In this document: positions 34,771 through 43,784 of the stretch, in pieces
Position numbering within the stretch: position 1 is the stretch's first letter
Layout of the letters: each line of letters opens with the position of its first letter
NCBI GenBank assembly: GCA_038900335.1
Contig: JBBMRB010000003.1
Coordinates: 62,001-126,000 of the forward strand
Direction: 5' to 3'
DNA length: 64,000 nt
Source: Rs1 sp038900335
Lineage (GTDB): Bacteria; Pseudomonadota; Gammaproteobacteria; Pseudomonadales; Balneatricaceae
Position numbers and translations under genes: made by a program
The notes under the pieces: generated by a model
Told to the model about the DNA's origin: nothing
Seen by the model: the letters and a program-made list of their open reading frames with translations, nothing else
Databases searched by the model: none

Positions 34771-36042
34771 TCAAATACAATAAATTTTTGGTAAGTCTTT
34801 GAGTTTTGTAGTGTATTGCGGTGATAAATATTCACGGCGCATTGCAAACTTTTGTTCTATGCCCTTGCCTGCTAAATGTAGAGTATCGCGACCATATTTT
34901 TGGTTAATAGTATCCATACATAGCATGAGTTTAGGGTCTGTTACTGCTGTACTAAATAGATCAAACTGTACATTACTTTTATCGCTGATATCTAACAGAC
35001 CGACACCGCAGCGATAAAACCTTATCCCTTTTTTATACAATGTTTCCAATGCGATAGTACAAGCATTTAAAAATAAACGGCTGTCATTAGTTGGTGTATC
35101 AAAGTGGTGAAAAACTGATTTGCGATAATAACCATTGGGATCATGCGGGGAGCTTGCTGCAAATATAGTCATCGCTTTAGCCATACTATTTTGTTTACGT
35201 AATTTAGCTGCAGCTATTTCAGCATGAGTGCACAAGGCATACTTGAGCTGTTGCTGGCTCATAATTCGTTGGCCAAAGCTGCGAGTACTGTAAATTTCTT
35301 TTTTAGGGGCACGAACTTCGTCCCAACTTAGTTTAACCACACCATTAAGTTCATACACTGTACTTTCTACTAATATAGAGAACTGTTTACGGATAAAGCC
35401 CGGTTTTGCATTCGCTAATTGCAACGCATTCATAATCCCTAAATCATTTAAACGTGCAGCTATTCTGCGCCCTATTCCCCAAACATCGCCTACTTTCATT
35501 TTAGATAATATACGCTTTCGAACTCCCTCATTATCAATCACAGCAATACCGTTGAAACCTTCGATACGCTTGGCAGCATGATTAGCAACTTTGGCTAACG
35601 TTGGTGTGCTGCCCATACCAACACCAATAGGTAAACGTGTTTCACGCCATACGGTACGCCTAATATTAGTAGCATGCTGCTGCCACCCTTCGGGCGGTAT
35701 ATACATGCTTGTTTTACCATAAAATAAGAAACACTCATCAATAGAATACACATGATGGTGTGGTGCAAAGCGAGCACATACCGCCATTAAATCCTCACTT
35801 AAACTGGCGTATAGTTCATAGTTACTACTACGTATTACCGCATTAGCTGCTTCTAGCTGTTCACGTACTTCAAAAAAAGGCACGAATTTTTTACCAATAC
35901 CCATCTGTTTAGCAATGCCACACGCCGCACAAATACAGCCATCGTTATTAGTTAATACCACGACAGGTCGCCTACGAATACTAGCATCAAATACTTTTTC
36001 GCAACTGGCGTACATCGAATTAACATCACACAAAGCATACAT
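34771..36042 (-). CDS. umuC: DNA polymerase V catalytic subunit
   Basis: 423 residues, Y-family. MYALCDVNSMYASCEKVFD, YSIDECFLFY (catalytic DE) and IRRTVWRETRLPIGVGMGSTPTLAKVANHAAK are complete; the C-terminal DUF4113 tail (LDISDKSNVQFDLF; YTTKLKDLPKI) is present. Translesion synthesis with UmuD'2. Its start overlaps the umuD stop by one base. It lies in the phage's leftward arm between D and the repressor, an unusual cargo that links damage tolerance to the phage. Confidence 0.94.
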   Translation of the reverse strand: MYALCDVNSMYASCEKVFDASIRRRPVVVLTNNDGCICAACGIAKQMGIGKKFVPFFEVREQLEAANAVIRSSNYELYASLSEDLMAVCARFAPHHHVYSIDECFLFYGKTSMYIPPEGWQQHATNIRRTVWRETRLPIGVGMGSTPTLAKVANHAAKRIEGFNGIAVIDNEGVRKRILSKMKVGDVWGIGRRIAARLNDLGIMNALQLANAKPGFIRKQFSILVESTVYELNGVVKLSWDEVRAPKKEIYSTRSFGQRIMSQQQLKYALCTHAEIAAAKLRKQNSMAKAMTIFAASSPHDPNGYYRKSVFHHFDTPTNDSRLFLNACTIALETLYKKGIRFYRCGVGLLDISDKSNVQFDLFSTAVTDPKLMLCMDTINQKYGRDTLHLAGKGIEQKFAMRREYLSPQYTTKLKDLPKIYCI

Positions 36043-36446
36043 TATAAAAGACTACTTAATGGTTTATGTAAGCGGATTGATCGCGTCACAACACCTTCAA
36101 TCTGAAATTCATCGCCCGAATTTAATATATAAGGCAAATACCCTTTCGCTGCAGATAATAACCTCTTGTTAGTTTTATCGACTTCTTTAACAACAAAAAC
36201 ACCATTCAAATTCGCAACGACAATACTATGATTTTTAACTTCCTCTGCACGGGAAATTATTAACAAATCACCAGAGTGTATACCAGCATCAACCATAGAC
36301 TCGCCTTGCGCATAACCTATGTAAGTTGCTTCTGGGTGATCAATGAGTAATTGATCAAGATTGAGTTTACTTTGTGTGTATTCAGCTGCAGGTGACTCAA
36401 AACCAGTGAGACCAGCCTGTGCTTTAAGCGGGATAAATTTTAACAT
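36042..36446 (-). CDS. umuD: DNA polymerase V protein, S24 autoprotease
   Basis: 134 residues. Self-cleavage site A11-G12 (KAQAGLTGFESPAAEY), catalytic Ser50 (GESMVDAGI) and Lys87 (VFVVKEVDK) are all in place. A LexA box lies 14 bases upstream. RecA-assisted cleavage yields UmuD' that activates UmuC. Confidence 0.94.
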   Translation of the reverse strand: MLKFIPLKAQAGLTGFESPAAEYTQSKLNLDQLLIDHPEATYIGYAQGESMVDAGIHSGDLLIISRAEEVKNHSIVVANLNGVFVVKEVDKTNKRLLSAAKGYLPYILNSGDEFQIEGVVTRSIRLHKPLSSLL

Positions 36447-36459
36447 AACAAAACCAGTA

Positions 36460-36475
36460 CTGATTATTTAATCAG
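36460..36475 (-). promoter_or_regulatory. LexA box of umuDC
   Basis: CTGATTATTTAATCAG, the CTG-N10-CAG consensus of gammaproteobacterial LexA, within a 20-base near-perfect palindrome. It lies just before the umuD start, so umuDC is induced by DNA damage. Confidence 0.85.
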
Positions 36476-36528
36476 TACTTTAGAATGTTTTATTATTTAA
36501 ATCAAATAAAATAGTTTTTTGCTAACAA

Positions 36529-36780
36529 TTAAGGCAAATCATTTTGCTGTGCATAAACATTAAACAATACTTCAAATACAGCTTGATCTATAACGTATGC
36601 ATTTAAATACTTATCTTTATCAACATCCCAAACATCGGCATGTAAACCACAAATCACATAGTCGGCAGGCTCCCCATATTCTACAAATTGCAGCCCACAT
36701 TGCTGAAAGCGTTCTTTAAAATACTCAGAGTATTGAGGTTCTAAACCCAAAGTAGAAATACGATCATTTTGTTGTAACAT
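36529..36780 (-). CDS. Small acidic phage protein, unknown
   Basis: 83 residues, acidic (LEPQYSEYFKERFQQCGLQFVEYGEPADYVICGLHADVWDVDKDKYL). No recognised domain. Transcribed leftward with the repressor and the secreted protein upstream; GGAATTC-type ribosome site. Confidence 0.6.
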   Translation of the reverse strand: MLQQNDRISTLGLEPQYSEYFKERFQQCGLQFVEYGEPADYVICGLHADVWDVDKDKYLNAYVIDQAVFEVLFNVYAQQNDLP

Positions 36781-36797
36781 GATGAATTCCTTTTTGA

Positions 36798-37169
36798 TTA
36801 CTTTAAATGCGTATGACCCAGTAAAAAGACTTCGTTTTGAACTCGAGGAAGATCACCATATTCCAAACATAGCTCTTTACCTCCTTCAAAAACATACCCT
36901 TTTGAAAATTCATTAACGACAGAAACACTTTCAATTCCTGCTAATGCTTCCTTGTCATAAAGGATAATAGATGAGCAAACACCTGTAGTAATTACAGCAC
37001 TATATATTTTTGGCGTAATACGCTGTTGATTTAAAACAATTGTTAAATCGCCATTTTCTAATGTTGTTGATATTGGTGAGAACGGTTTAAGAGAAGTAAT
37101 CAAATCTGCTGATGGAGATGCATAAACGAACATAGGTACGGCTAATAAAAAAAGTAACTTTCTCATCAA
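36798..37169 (-). CDS. Secreted or periplasmic phage-encoded protein, unknown
   Basis: 123 residues with a signal peptide (RKLLFLLAVPMFVYAS) and a mature part of mixed beta character (LENGDLTIVLNQQRITPKIYSAVITTGVCSSIILYD). Two Cys residues (about 68 and 100). It follows the repressor gene by two bases, so it is likely expressed in the lysogen. Lysogen-expressed exported proteins are often lysogenic-conversion or exclusion factors; this is inference. Confidence 0.62.
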   Translation of the reverse strand: MMRKLLFLLAVPMFVYASPSADLITSLKPFSPISTTLENGDLTIVLNQQRITPKIYSAVITTGVCSSIILYDKEALAGIESVSVVNEFSKGYVFEGGKELCLEYGDLPRVQNEVFLLGHTHLK

Positions 37170-37171
37170 AA

Positions 37172-37528
37172 CTATCCTCTTTCTTTGAGTATTTCATTAT
37201 TTATCTGTTGCGCAAACGAAGCGCCAACCGCCTCGATATGGCTTTTGTTTTTTTCTGTACTTGCACGGTAATTATTCACTAATGCGACTTCTTCAGAACT
37301 TAGTTCTAAATCATTGTTAGTGTAAACCGTATGGTTACCTGTAACTAAAAATAGGACATCTATCCCAATATCAGCCGCAGCTATTAAATAATCAGAAGAT
37401 GGGCTTCTATCCCCTCTCTCGTATAGGCTTTGAGTCTTTTTAGTTACTCCTACTCTCTCAGATAGCTCTGTCTGATTAAGTCCTAACCGATTGCGTTCAA
37501 ATTTTAGCCTTTGTCCAAAATCTACCAT
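37172..37528 (-). CDS. C: C-type phage repressor, XRE family
   Basis: 118 residues. An N-terminal helix-turn-helix (FGQRLKFERNRLGLNQTELSERVGVTKKTQSLYERGDRSPSS) is followed by a short dimerisation part. There is no S24 peptidase domain, so RecA does not cleave it directly, as for P2 C; an antirepressor would be needed for induction. Divergent from the early genes, with a palindromic operator between. Confidence 0.88.
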   Translation of the reverse strand: MVDFGQRLKFERNRLGLNQTELSERVGVTKKTQSLYERGDRSPSSDYLIAAADIGIDVLFLVTGNHTVYTNNDLELSSEEVALVNNYRASTEKNKSHIEAVGASFAQQINNEILKERG

Positions 37529-37552
37529 TTGGTGTATTTTACTCTTGATTTA

Positions 37553-37568
37553 TAAACCGATTGGTTTA
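37553..37568. promoter_or_regulatory. Probable repressor operator in the divergent early region
   Basis: TAAACCGATTGGTTTA, a 6-4-6 inverted repeat in the 90-bp gap between the repressor and the first rightward early gene. The nearby repeat GTTTATTAA/GTTTTATTAA (37581-37600) may be part of the promoter or a second site. Confidence 0.6.
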
Positions 37569-37618
37569 CTATCTATTAAAGTTTATTAAGTTTTATTAAA
37601 AGCAAAGGAAGTATACCA

Positions 37619-37816
37619 ATGAAGACACCTAAAAACACTAATACGGCTTTCACCGTATCAACTTCTCAAGAAGTTCATGACATGGTGAAAAGTGAAGCAA
37701 ATAAAGAAGATCGTCCTAAATCAAAAATGGGCGCTATTCTCATCGCAGAAGCGTTAGCTCATCGACATAACAATACTATGAATATATCGAATAACACTAT
37801 TGCTAACCACGGCTAA
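37619..37816 (+). CDS. Small early regulator, possible ribbon-helix-helix or Cox-like
   Basis: 65 residues, basic, with AAAGGAAG ribosome site. NTAFTVSTSQEVHDMVKSEANKEDRPKSKMGAILIAEALAHR resembles a ribbon-helix-helix DNA-binding pattern. As the first rightward gene from the early promoter it occupies the place of P2 cox. Identity not certain. Confidence 0.6.
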   Translation: MKTPKNTNTAFTVSTSQEVHDMVKSEANKEDRPKSKMGAILIAEALAHRHNNTMNISNNTIANHG

Positions 37817-37847
37817 TAATAGGCTAGTTGGCCAAGGATCATGCTTT

Positions 37848-38327
37848 ATGTCTCGTAAATTTAAACATAGCCATTCTGGTATTCAATCTCCTCTAATGGC
37901 TTGCTATTTAGCAGTTCATGATAGTGCAGATGGCTTACCTATCATCGCCTTTAAAATGGAAAAGAACGCAGACACATTGCGTAAAAAACTCGACAGCAAA
38001 CAATCTACCCACCATTTAACCTTGGCTGAAGCGATGCATATTCTTCGTCTTACCAATGACTATCGCATATTAGATGCAATTTGCCACCAAGCAGGAGTTG
38101 TTTGGGTAGATCACAACGTCATCCCCAAAGAGCCAGCCGATATGGATATTCTTAAAAGCGGTACAGGGCTAATGCAAAGTGCAGTGAAAGTGCTGACTGA
38201 ACTCGAAAAAGCGTTAGAAGATGGCAACATAAATGCAGATGAACGGGCAATATTAGATAAACATTTCCTTGAATTGGCACAAGCATCTAAAACGGTTTCA
38301 ATCATCGCTGAAAAGTTCGAGGAGTAA
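37848..38327 (+). CDS. Phage regulatory CII-like protein
   Basis: 159 residues from the ATG at 37848, nine bases after AAGGA. FKHSHSGIQSPLMACYLAVHDSADGLPIIAFKM and the KLDSKQSTHHLTLAEAMHILRLTNDYRILDAI part match the phage regulatory CII family of P2-like phages, which influences the early choice. C-terminal coiled helices. Confidence 0.82.
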   Translation: MSRKFKHSHSGIQSPLMACYLAVHDSADGLPIIAFKMEKNADTLRKKLDSKQSTHHLTLAEAMHILRLTNDYRILDAICHQAGVVWVDHNVIPKEPADMDILKSGTGLMQSAVKVLTELEKALEDGNINADERAILDKHFLELAQASKTVSIIAEKFEE

Positions 38328-38330
38328 GTT

Positions 38331-38648
38331 ATGTCAGGTAGTGTTTATAAACATCAATGCCCAGATTGCGGGCATTCTATCAGAGTTAGGAACTCAACTG
38401 GCTTATCAACATTAGTCAGAGCCTGTTATTTGCAATGCTCTAACTTAGGCTGTGGTGCTACGTTTAAAGCAACTTATGAAATAACTCATCGATTGAGCCC
38501 TGCTGCAGTGCCTAACCCACAAATACATTTACCTAATGCTGATTGGACAATGCTTCGTAATGCCAGTCGTGACGATCAAGAAAACCAAATGGATTTTGAC
38601 GAGCTATTAGATCATTCAAAGACTTTAAATAGCCCTACCATTTCTTAA
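38331..38648 (+). CDS. ogr: Late gene activator, Ogr/Delta zinc finger
   Basis: 105 residues. HQCPDCGHSIRVRNSTGLSTLVRACYLQCSNLGCGATFKATYEI is the Ogr/Delta zinc-binding pattern (CxxC...CxxxxC). Activates late promoters by contacting RNA polymerase at the -55 dyad. Here it is in the early operon, three bases after the CII-like gene, not after D as in P2, so late gene activation would follow early transcription. Confidence 0.9.
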   Translation: MSGSVYKHQCPDCGHSIRVRNSTGLSTLVRACYLQCSNLGCGATFKATYEITHRLSPAAVPNPQIHLPNADWTMLRNASRDDQENQMDFDELLDHSKTLNSPTIS

Positions 38649-38669
38649 TTCTAATAATAAGGACCGATT

Positions 38670-41357
38670 ATGAATGCTCAACTGCTTTCAGACATCACCA
38701 CTGCGCTTGAAATAAATTACAACGCTCAACAAAACAGTAAGTACCTTTATAAAATACGTTGCCATAGTTGTGATAAAGCCGAAGCGTTTACCAGTAAAAG
38801 TGAGCCTTGGGTTGTGCAATGCGGCCGTGCTAATAAATGTGGCGAAAGTCACCATGTAAAAGATTTATTCCCTGAGTTATTTGAAACATGGACTAAACGA
38901 TTTACACCTAAAACAGAACAAGAAAAGCAACAAAACCCAACCGCAGTGGCTGATGCATATTTAACTGTTGGTAGAGGCTTTGACTTAATAAAAATAACAG
39001 GGTGGTATAGCCAAGAACATTATTATGATGACACTTTAAAAGCAGGAACGACGACTGTTAGATTTAAGATAAACGACAGATGCTTTACTGAACGCTTATT
39101 AGATGAGCCTAAACGTTTTGGTAAACAAAAAAGCCGTACTGTAGGCCCTTATAAAGGCACGGTTTGGGTGCCTGATATTTACACTTTGAAAGAATTAGCA
39201 AAGCTCAAAAGCATATGGATTGTTGAAGGCATTTTTGATGCCATAGCGCTACATCATGTAGGTATTGTTGCTGTATCCAATATATCTAGTGGTAACTATC
39301 CTGATGTGTTTTTAGAAGCCTTAGCTAAAGAATGCCCACAAGGTAAACGCCCAACCTTAATCTGGGCACAAGATAGCGACCGTGCTGGTAAAAAAGCAAT
39401 CCATAAACATTGCGCAAAAGCGAGTAAAGAAAACTGGAAAAGCGCTGCAGCACAGATCCCCGAGAAGAAAGGTAATAGTCATGATTGGAACGACTTATTA
39501 CAACTCAATAAACTAACTGATTACCATATTGAATCCTACTTACATGAGGGAGACTTATTGCTGGCGCCCAACCCTAGTGAAAAGGCTATCTTAATGTACG
39601 ATCATCGCAGCCGCCGTGAATTTTGGTTTACATTCGACAATCAAATATGGTGGTGGAAACTAGATTTAGATGCCTATGATAAAGAACTAAGATCACAAGA
39701 ATGTTCATTAGATGAAGCTGGCACTTTAGAGCCACTTAAACGGCACGACATATTACGATCTGCAGGAGCGGTAAGAATGGTTTGTACTGCATTACCAAAA
39801 CCCTTGTATTTCCAACAAAACAAAGTCACCGGTGAAAGCTGGTATTACTACGCGATAGATTCTCCTGAAGGCAATCACATCACCAAAGATACTTTTACCG
39901 CGAAGCAATTAGCTAGTCCTGGTGAATTTAAGAACCGATTATTATCAATTGCTAAGGGAGCATTATGGTTAGGCAAGCCTGCCCAGCTAGATATTATTAA
40001 TCAAGATCAATGGAAAGGATTAAAAACAGTGGAAACAATTGATTATGTTGGTTATAGCAAGTTACACAAAGCCTATATATACAACGACATTGCTATACGC
40101 AGCGGCAAAGTAATACATATTAATGATCAAGATTATTTCGAATTCAGTAATCTTTCAGTAAAAAGCTTAAGTACCTCTATTGAACTAGATATTAACTCAA
40201 ACATTAATGAATATGATAAAGGCTTTGCTAAACATATTGCTGCAGGTTTTGGTGACAATGGGGTCATAGCCTTAGCTTGGTTCTTAGGTAGTCTATTTGC
40301 CGAACAAATAAGAGAGAAACAAAAAAGTTACCCTTTTATGGAAATTGTAGGTGAAGCGGGTGCAGGTAAAAGTACTTTGATTGAATTCTTATGGAAAACG
40401 TTAGGCCGTGATGATGAAGAAGGATTCGATCCTTCTAAAGCCACTAATGCAGCACGATATAGAAAATTTAGCCAAGTATCTAACATGCCTGTATCCCTAA
40501 TTGAATCTGACCGTGAAAACGATAATGGCAAAGGTAAACAGTTTGATTGGGATGAGCTTAAAACCGCATTCAATGGACGCGCAATTTCTAGCCGTGGCGT
40601 TAAAAACAATGGAAACGATACTTATGAACCACCCTTTAAAGGCACAGTATTAATTAGCCAAAACGCCGCTGTTGATGGTGGCGAGGCAATTCTCTCCCGT
40701 ATCGTCCATTTACATTTATTACGTGATGCACAAACTGCAAAAAGTAGAACGGCTTCTGACTGGTTAGGTCAATGTGATGTTAACACCGTCAGTGGTTTTT
40801 TAATCACGGCCACTCAAGCCGAGAAAGAGATAATCAAACATGTTGAGACTAACTATAACCACTTTCATCAGCACATTATGGCACAGGGCCATGTTCGTAT
40901 GGCCCGTATTAGTGAGAATCATGCTCAGTTAATGGGATTAGTGGATTGTTTAGGTAGTAACATTTTAAATTTATTGGATGACGAAACAGTAAACAGCGCT
41001 AAAAGCTTTTTAGTTGAAATGGCGGCGGCTAGGCAAACAGCCATTAATGACGACCACCCAATCATTCAAGACTTTTGGGAAAACTTCGACTATATCGCCT
41101 CTCACTCGGATGTATTGATTAACCACACACCAAATCGCGACTTTATCAGCATAAACCTTAAAGAATACGAACACTGGTGCAATACCTTCAAAATCCATGG
41201 CCCAGATATACGCGAACTCAAACGTTATTTAAAAGGCAGCAAGCGATGTAAGTTCATCGACGCTAACGTGAACACCCGATCGGAAGTCGCACAAAAACTC
41301 AACTCTACCGAAACCAAACAGCTACGTTGTTGGAAGTTTCAGAACCCTAAACGATAA
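38670..41357 (+). CDS. Toprim primase-helicase replication protein
   Basis: 895 residues. N-terminal zinc-binding part (IRCHSCDKAEAF, VVQCGRANKCGE), a Toprim domain (IWIVEGIFDAIALHHVG near residue 185, WAQDSDRAGKKAI near 235) and a C-terminal helicase-like ATPase with Walker A GEAGAGKST (about 560) and LIESD (B-like). It resembles DUF927-type/primase-helicase replication proteins. It would drive phage replication in place of the P2 gpA rolling-circle nickase, which is absent. Confidence 0.85.
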   Translation: MNAQLLSDITTALEINYNAQQNSKYLYKIRCHSCDKAEAFTSKSEPWVVQCGRANKCGESHHVKDLFPELFETWTKRFTPKTEQEKQQNPTAVADAYLTVGRGFDLIKITGWYSQEHYYDDTLKAGTTTVRFKINDRCFTERLLDEPKRFGKQKSRTVGPYKGTVWVPDIYTLKELAKLKSIWIVEGIFDAIALHHVGIVAVSNISSGNYPDVFLEALAKECPQGKRPTLIWAQDSDRAGKKAIHKHCAKASKENWKSAAAQIPEKKGNSHDWNDLLQLNKLTDYHIESYLHEGDLLLAPNPSEKAILMYDHRSRREFWFTFDNQIWWWKLDLDAYDKELRSQECSLDEAGTLEPLKRHDILRSAGAVRMVCTALPKPLYFQQNKVTGESWYYYAIDSPEGNHITKDTFTAKQLASPGEFKNRLLSIAKGALWLGKPAQLDIINQDQWKGLKTVETIDYVGYSKLHKAYIYNDIAIRSGKVIHINDQDYFEFSNLSVKSLSTSIELDINSNINEYDKGFAKHIAAGFGDNGVIALAWFLGSLFAEQIREKQKSYPFMEIVGEAGAGKSTLIEFLWKTLGRDDEEGFDPSKATNAARYRKFSQVSNMPVSLIESDRENDNGKGKQFDWDELKTAFNGRAISSRGVKNNGNDTYEPPFKGTVLISQNAAVDGGEAILSRIVHLHLLRDAQTAKSRTASDWLGQCDVNTVSGFLITATQAEKEIIKHVETNYNHFHQHIMAQGHVRMARISENHAQLMGLVDCLGSNILNLLDDETVNSAKSFLVEMAAARQTAINDDHPIIQDFWENFDYIASHSDVLINHTPNRDFISINLKEYEHWCNTFKIHGPDIRELKRYLKGSKRCKFIDANVNTRSEVAQKLNSTETKQLRCWKFQNPKR

Positions 41358-41434
41358 AACCTTGCTATGAGTTACTCCAAGGCATTATCAATATTCAACA
41401 TAAAATTAAAAAAATAACTAGTGAGGTCAAAATC

Positions 41435-41659
41435 ATGAATACAGGACTAGCAGAATCTTTCTATCTAGACATTAAAGCTGTAACTAAAATAACGTCATTT
41501 AGCCGAAGTACTATATTAGTTCTCGAAAAAAATGGCCAATTCCCTAAACGCGTCAAAATCAATGTTAATAATGTACGCTGGAAACATAAGGATATTATCT
41601 CTTGGTGCCAATTAGTTGAACTTAAAGGAGGATACCCACCTAAAAATTACTACAATTAA
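41435..41659 (+). CDS. AlpA-like regulator, probable excisionase
   Basis: 74 residues with a MerR/AlpA helix-turn-helix: FYLDIKAVTKITSFSRSTILVLEKNGQFPKRVKINVNNVRWKHKDIISWCQ. AlpA proteins activate or direct excision, and the gene lies end to end with the integrase gene. AGGTCA-type ribosome site. Confidence 0.8.
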   Translation: MNTGLAESFYLDIKAVTKITSFSRSTILVLEKNGQFPKRVKINVNNVRWKHKDIISWCQLVELKGGYPPKNYYN

Positions 41660-42859
41660 TTATGATTTATCCTTTAGCTGGTCTAAATAATCGGCCCACT
41701 TTTGCATCATTACAGCTCTCTGTTTTAAGTGTTTGGTACGATTATAGGCCCGCCCATGCATATCTCTTACATTATGGGCTAGTTGTTGTTCGATTATCTC
41801 AACTGGGTATTCTAAAACCTCGTCTAATAAAGTCCTAGCTGTGGCCCGAAAACCATGTGGGACCACTTGATCTTTAGTATATCCCATATTGCGTATGGCT
41901 ATTCTCACTCCATTCTCAGATAACGGCCGACTAAAGCCTCGTTGAGAAGGAAAGACATAAAGTGCATTTTTCTGCCATCCAGTGTGTTCATACATTTCTT
42001 TCAACAATTTTTTACTCTGCTTCGTTAGTGGAATAACATGATCTTTTTTGGTTTTCATCGTTCTACCAGGGACATCAATTCTATTCTCATCCCAATTGAT
42101 AAATGACCATTCTAACGCTCTTAATTCTCCGGGACGGCAAAGAAGTTGAGGCGTTAGTTTTAAAGCTATAGAAACGATGATAGTTCCTTCATAGCAATCA
42201 GCAGCATTAAGAAACTTACCCAATTCTTTAGGATCTATAATTGAAGGATAATGGTTCTTCTTCTTTGGTTTTAGCAGTCCTGTGAGATCATTAATTGGAT
42301 TACGATCTGCTTTATTAAGGGATATAGCAAAAGTTAAAATTGCGCCTATATATTGCTTACATCGATGTGCCATTTCAATTGAATACTTATTTTGAATGCC
42401 TTCCAAAAGGCTATATAGAAAAGCTGAAGTTAGTTCAATAATAGGTATATCACCTATTTTAGGTAAAACGATTCGTTCTAATCTACTTTTGACGTCATCA
42501 TAATAACCAGCATTCCAAGTGTCTTTTTTCAGTGCTAACCAATCAAAAGCTATGTCATAAAAAATATTAGAATTATTAATATTACGTGTAATTTTGTTTT
42601 TCTTTCTTTCTAAAGAGGGATCTATATTTTTTCCAATCAACACTTTATTCTTATTTCGCTCTAACCTTGCTTCTTTCAAGCTCAGGGTAGGATAGGTGCC
42701 CAAGTGGATCTCTTTTTTAGATTTATTAAAGTAATATCGTTGCTGAAAATACTTATTCCCTTTGGGAGTTACACAAATATACAGCCCATCAACATCAATG
42801 AGTCGATAGACCTTATCTTTAGGTTGTAGGCTTTTAATTGTTCTATCTGTAAGCATCAT
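41660..42859 (-). CDS. int: Tyrosine integrase, P4-like
   Basis: 399 residues. N-terminal arm-binding domain (DRTIKSLQPKDKVYRLIDVDGLYICVTPKGNKYFQQRYYF), core-binding middle, and a catalytic domain with R242, H335-x-x-R338, H362 and Y372 all present. The gene reads away from the tRNA, with attR 206 bp upstream. It would join attP to the tRNA 3' end. Confidence 0.95.
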   Translation of the reverse strand: MMLTDRTIKSLQPKDKVYRLIDVDGLYICVTPKGNKYFQQRYYFNKSKKEIHLGTYPTLSLKEARLERNKNKVLIGKNIDPSLERKKNKITRNINNSNIFYDIAFDWLALKKDTWNAGYYDDVKSRLERIVLPKIGDIPIIELTSAFLYSLLEGIQNKYSIEMAHRCKQYIGAILTFAISLNKADRNPINDLTGLLKPKKKNHYPSIIDPKELGKFLNAADCYEGTIIVSIALKLTPQLLCRPGELRALEWSFINWDENRIDVPGRTMKTKKDHVIPLTKQSKKLLKEMYEHTGWQKNALYVFPSQRGFSRPLSENGVRIAIRNMGYTKDQVVPHGFRATARTLLDEVLEYPVEIIEQQLAHNVRDMHGRAYNRTKHLKQRAVMMQKWADYLDQLKDKS

Positions 42860-43064
42860 AATCCTTCAATAATTCTTATAGAAAAGGTGAGTATGATTTT
42901 TGGGTGGGTATTAAATTAGCGGATTGTAATAATACCCCCTGTTGTCCCCCCCTAAAATATTCAATTAACAATATACACTATTAGTCACTATTGAACACAA
43001 TATTAGCTGAAGACGTTGATATTATTGGAATTTAAATGAGTACTGAATACTATAAAAAAGATGC

Positions 43065-43084
43065 TTGGTGCGCCTGGAGGGATT
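43065..43084. repeat. attR, right attachment-site core
   Basis: Same 20 bases as 4407-4426. It covers the CCA end, acceptor stem and part of the T stem of the tRNA-Arg on the minus strand, so the crossover leaves the tRNA complete on this side. Confidence 0.9.
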
Positions 43085-43142
43085 CGAACCCCCGACCAAT
43101 AGGATCGGAACCTACTACTCTATCCAGCTGAGCTACAGGCGC
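43066..43142 (-). tRNA. tRNA-Arg (anticodon CCG)
   Basis: 77 nt with encoded CCA. Read on the minus strand: acceptor GCGCCTG pairs with CAGGCGC, D stem GCTC/GAGT, anticodon stem GTAGG/CCTAT with loop TTCCGAT (anticodon CCG), T arm GGGGG/CCCTC with TTCGAAT. Intact despite the prophage. Host promoter upstream. Confidence 0.96.
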
Positions 43143-43167
43143 ATGCTAACAACTTACTGCGGTCGGT

Positions 43168-43196
43168 ATATTACCTGCGACAAGGACTCACGGCAA
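43168..43196 (-). promoter_or_regulatory. tRNA-Arg promoter
   Basis: -35 TTGCCG and -10 TAATAT with a 17-base spacer on the minus strand, ending 25 bp before the tRNA, followed by a GC-rich stretch (CCGACCGC) typical of stringently controlled promoters. Confidence 0.65.
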
Positions 43197-43784
43197 GCCT
43201 TTATGATCCATTGGTCATAGCTTCCAGTCCCTCCAAACGCACTGAAAGGGTTAAGGCGCAATTTACTGATAGAGTTTGATATTAGCTGGTCACAGCATGC
43301 TTCGAAAAAAAGCGCCACTGTGACTGTATTGTGCCTATCCAGTTACAGCGCTGACCAAGTAATACTGGCCGCCTTGTTATAAGTTTTCCGATAGAAATGG
43401 TTGTGACTAATTATGCTATCTGTTCTAAGCCTGCTCTGCTGAGTTCATTGGACTTCCCAGCTTTCACTAGACAGTTTGATATTTCGGGAAGCAGTACGGT
43501 AACTGGCTTCCCTTTAGAATGATCTTTGACTGAGCAACGGTGTTCGAATCTGTTAGTCAGTTATTGTAAATTCGATTTTGTTTAAAGGTTAGGAATAATT
43601 ACTTATCTAATTTGCGATGAGAGTTCAGTTATATTCTATACTGTTTAGCGTTCACTCTATTTTATAGCAAAAAAATCGCTAACAAAGTCAAGTGATTTAT
43701 AATAAACTCCATAACTTACTTGCTACCCTTATGTAGTCGAGTCCAACTTATACTCCTACAATAGATAAATAAGGAAACTAAAAA
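43197..43784. other. Intergenic region between tRNA-Arg and PanA
   Basis: No supported gene in about 590 bp. The stretch contains no clear terminator. The right end holds the promoter region of the antitoxin-toxin pair (TTATAATAAACTCC near 43700). Confidence 0.5.

Larger units (their letters stand above)
4407..43084. mobile_element. P2-type prophage (complete gene set)
   Basis: Bounded by a 20-bp direct repeat (4407-4426 and 43065-43084), the right copy being the 3' end of a tRNA-Arg gene with the integrase next to it. The interior holds the whole P2 late gene order: P, Q, O, N, M, L, X, lysis, R, S, V, W, J, I, fibre, FI, FII, E/E', T, U, D, plus Ogr, C repressor and a CII-like gene. No structural gene looks broken, so the phage may be inducible. 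It differs from P2 in having a Toprim-helicase replication protein, PAAR, Com-methyltransferase, umuDC, PARIS and a cassette block. Confidence 0.93.

Noticed and set aside
43314..43370. Possible degenerate tRNA (CTATCCAGTTACAGCGCTGACC)
   Set aside because: Only short similarity to the D-arm region; no acceptor or T stem could be drawn.
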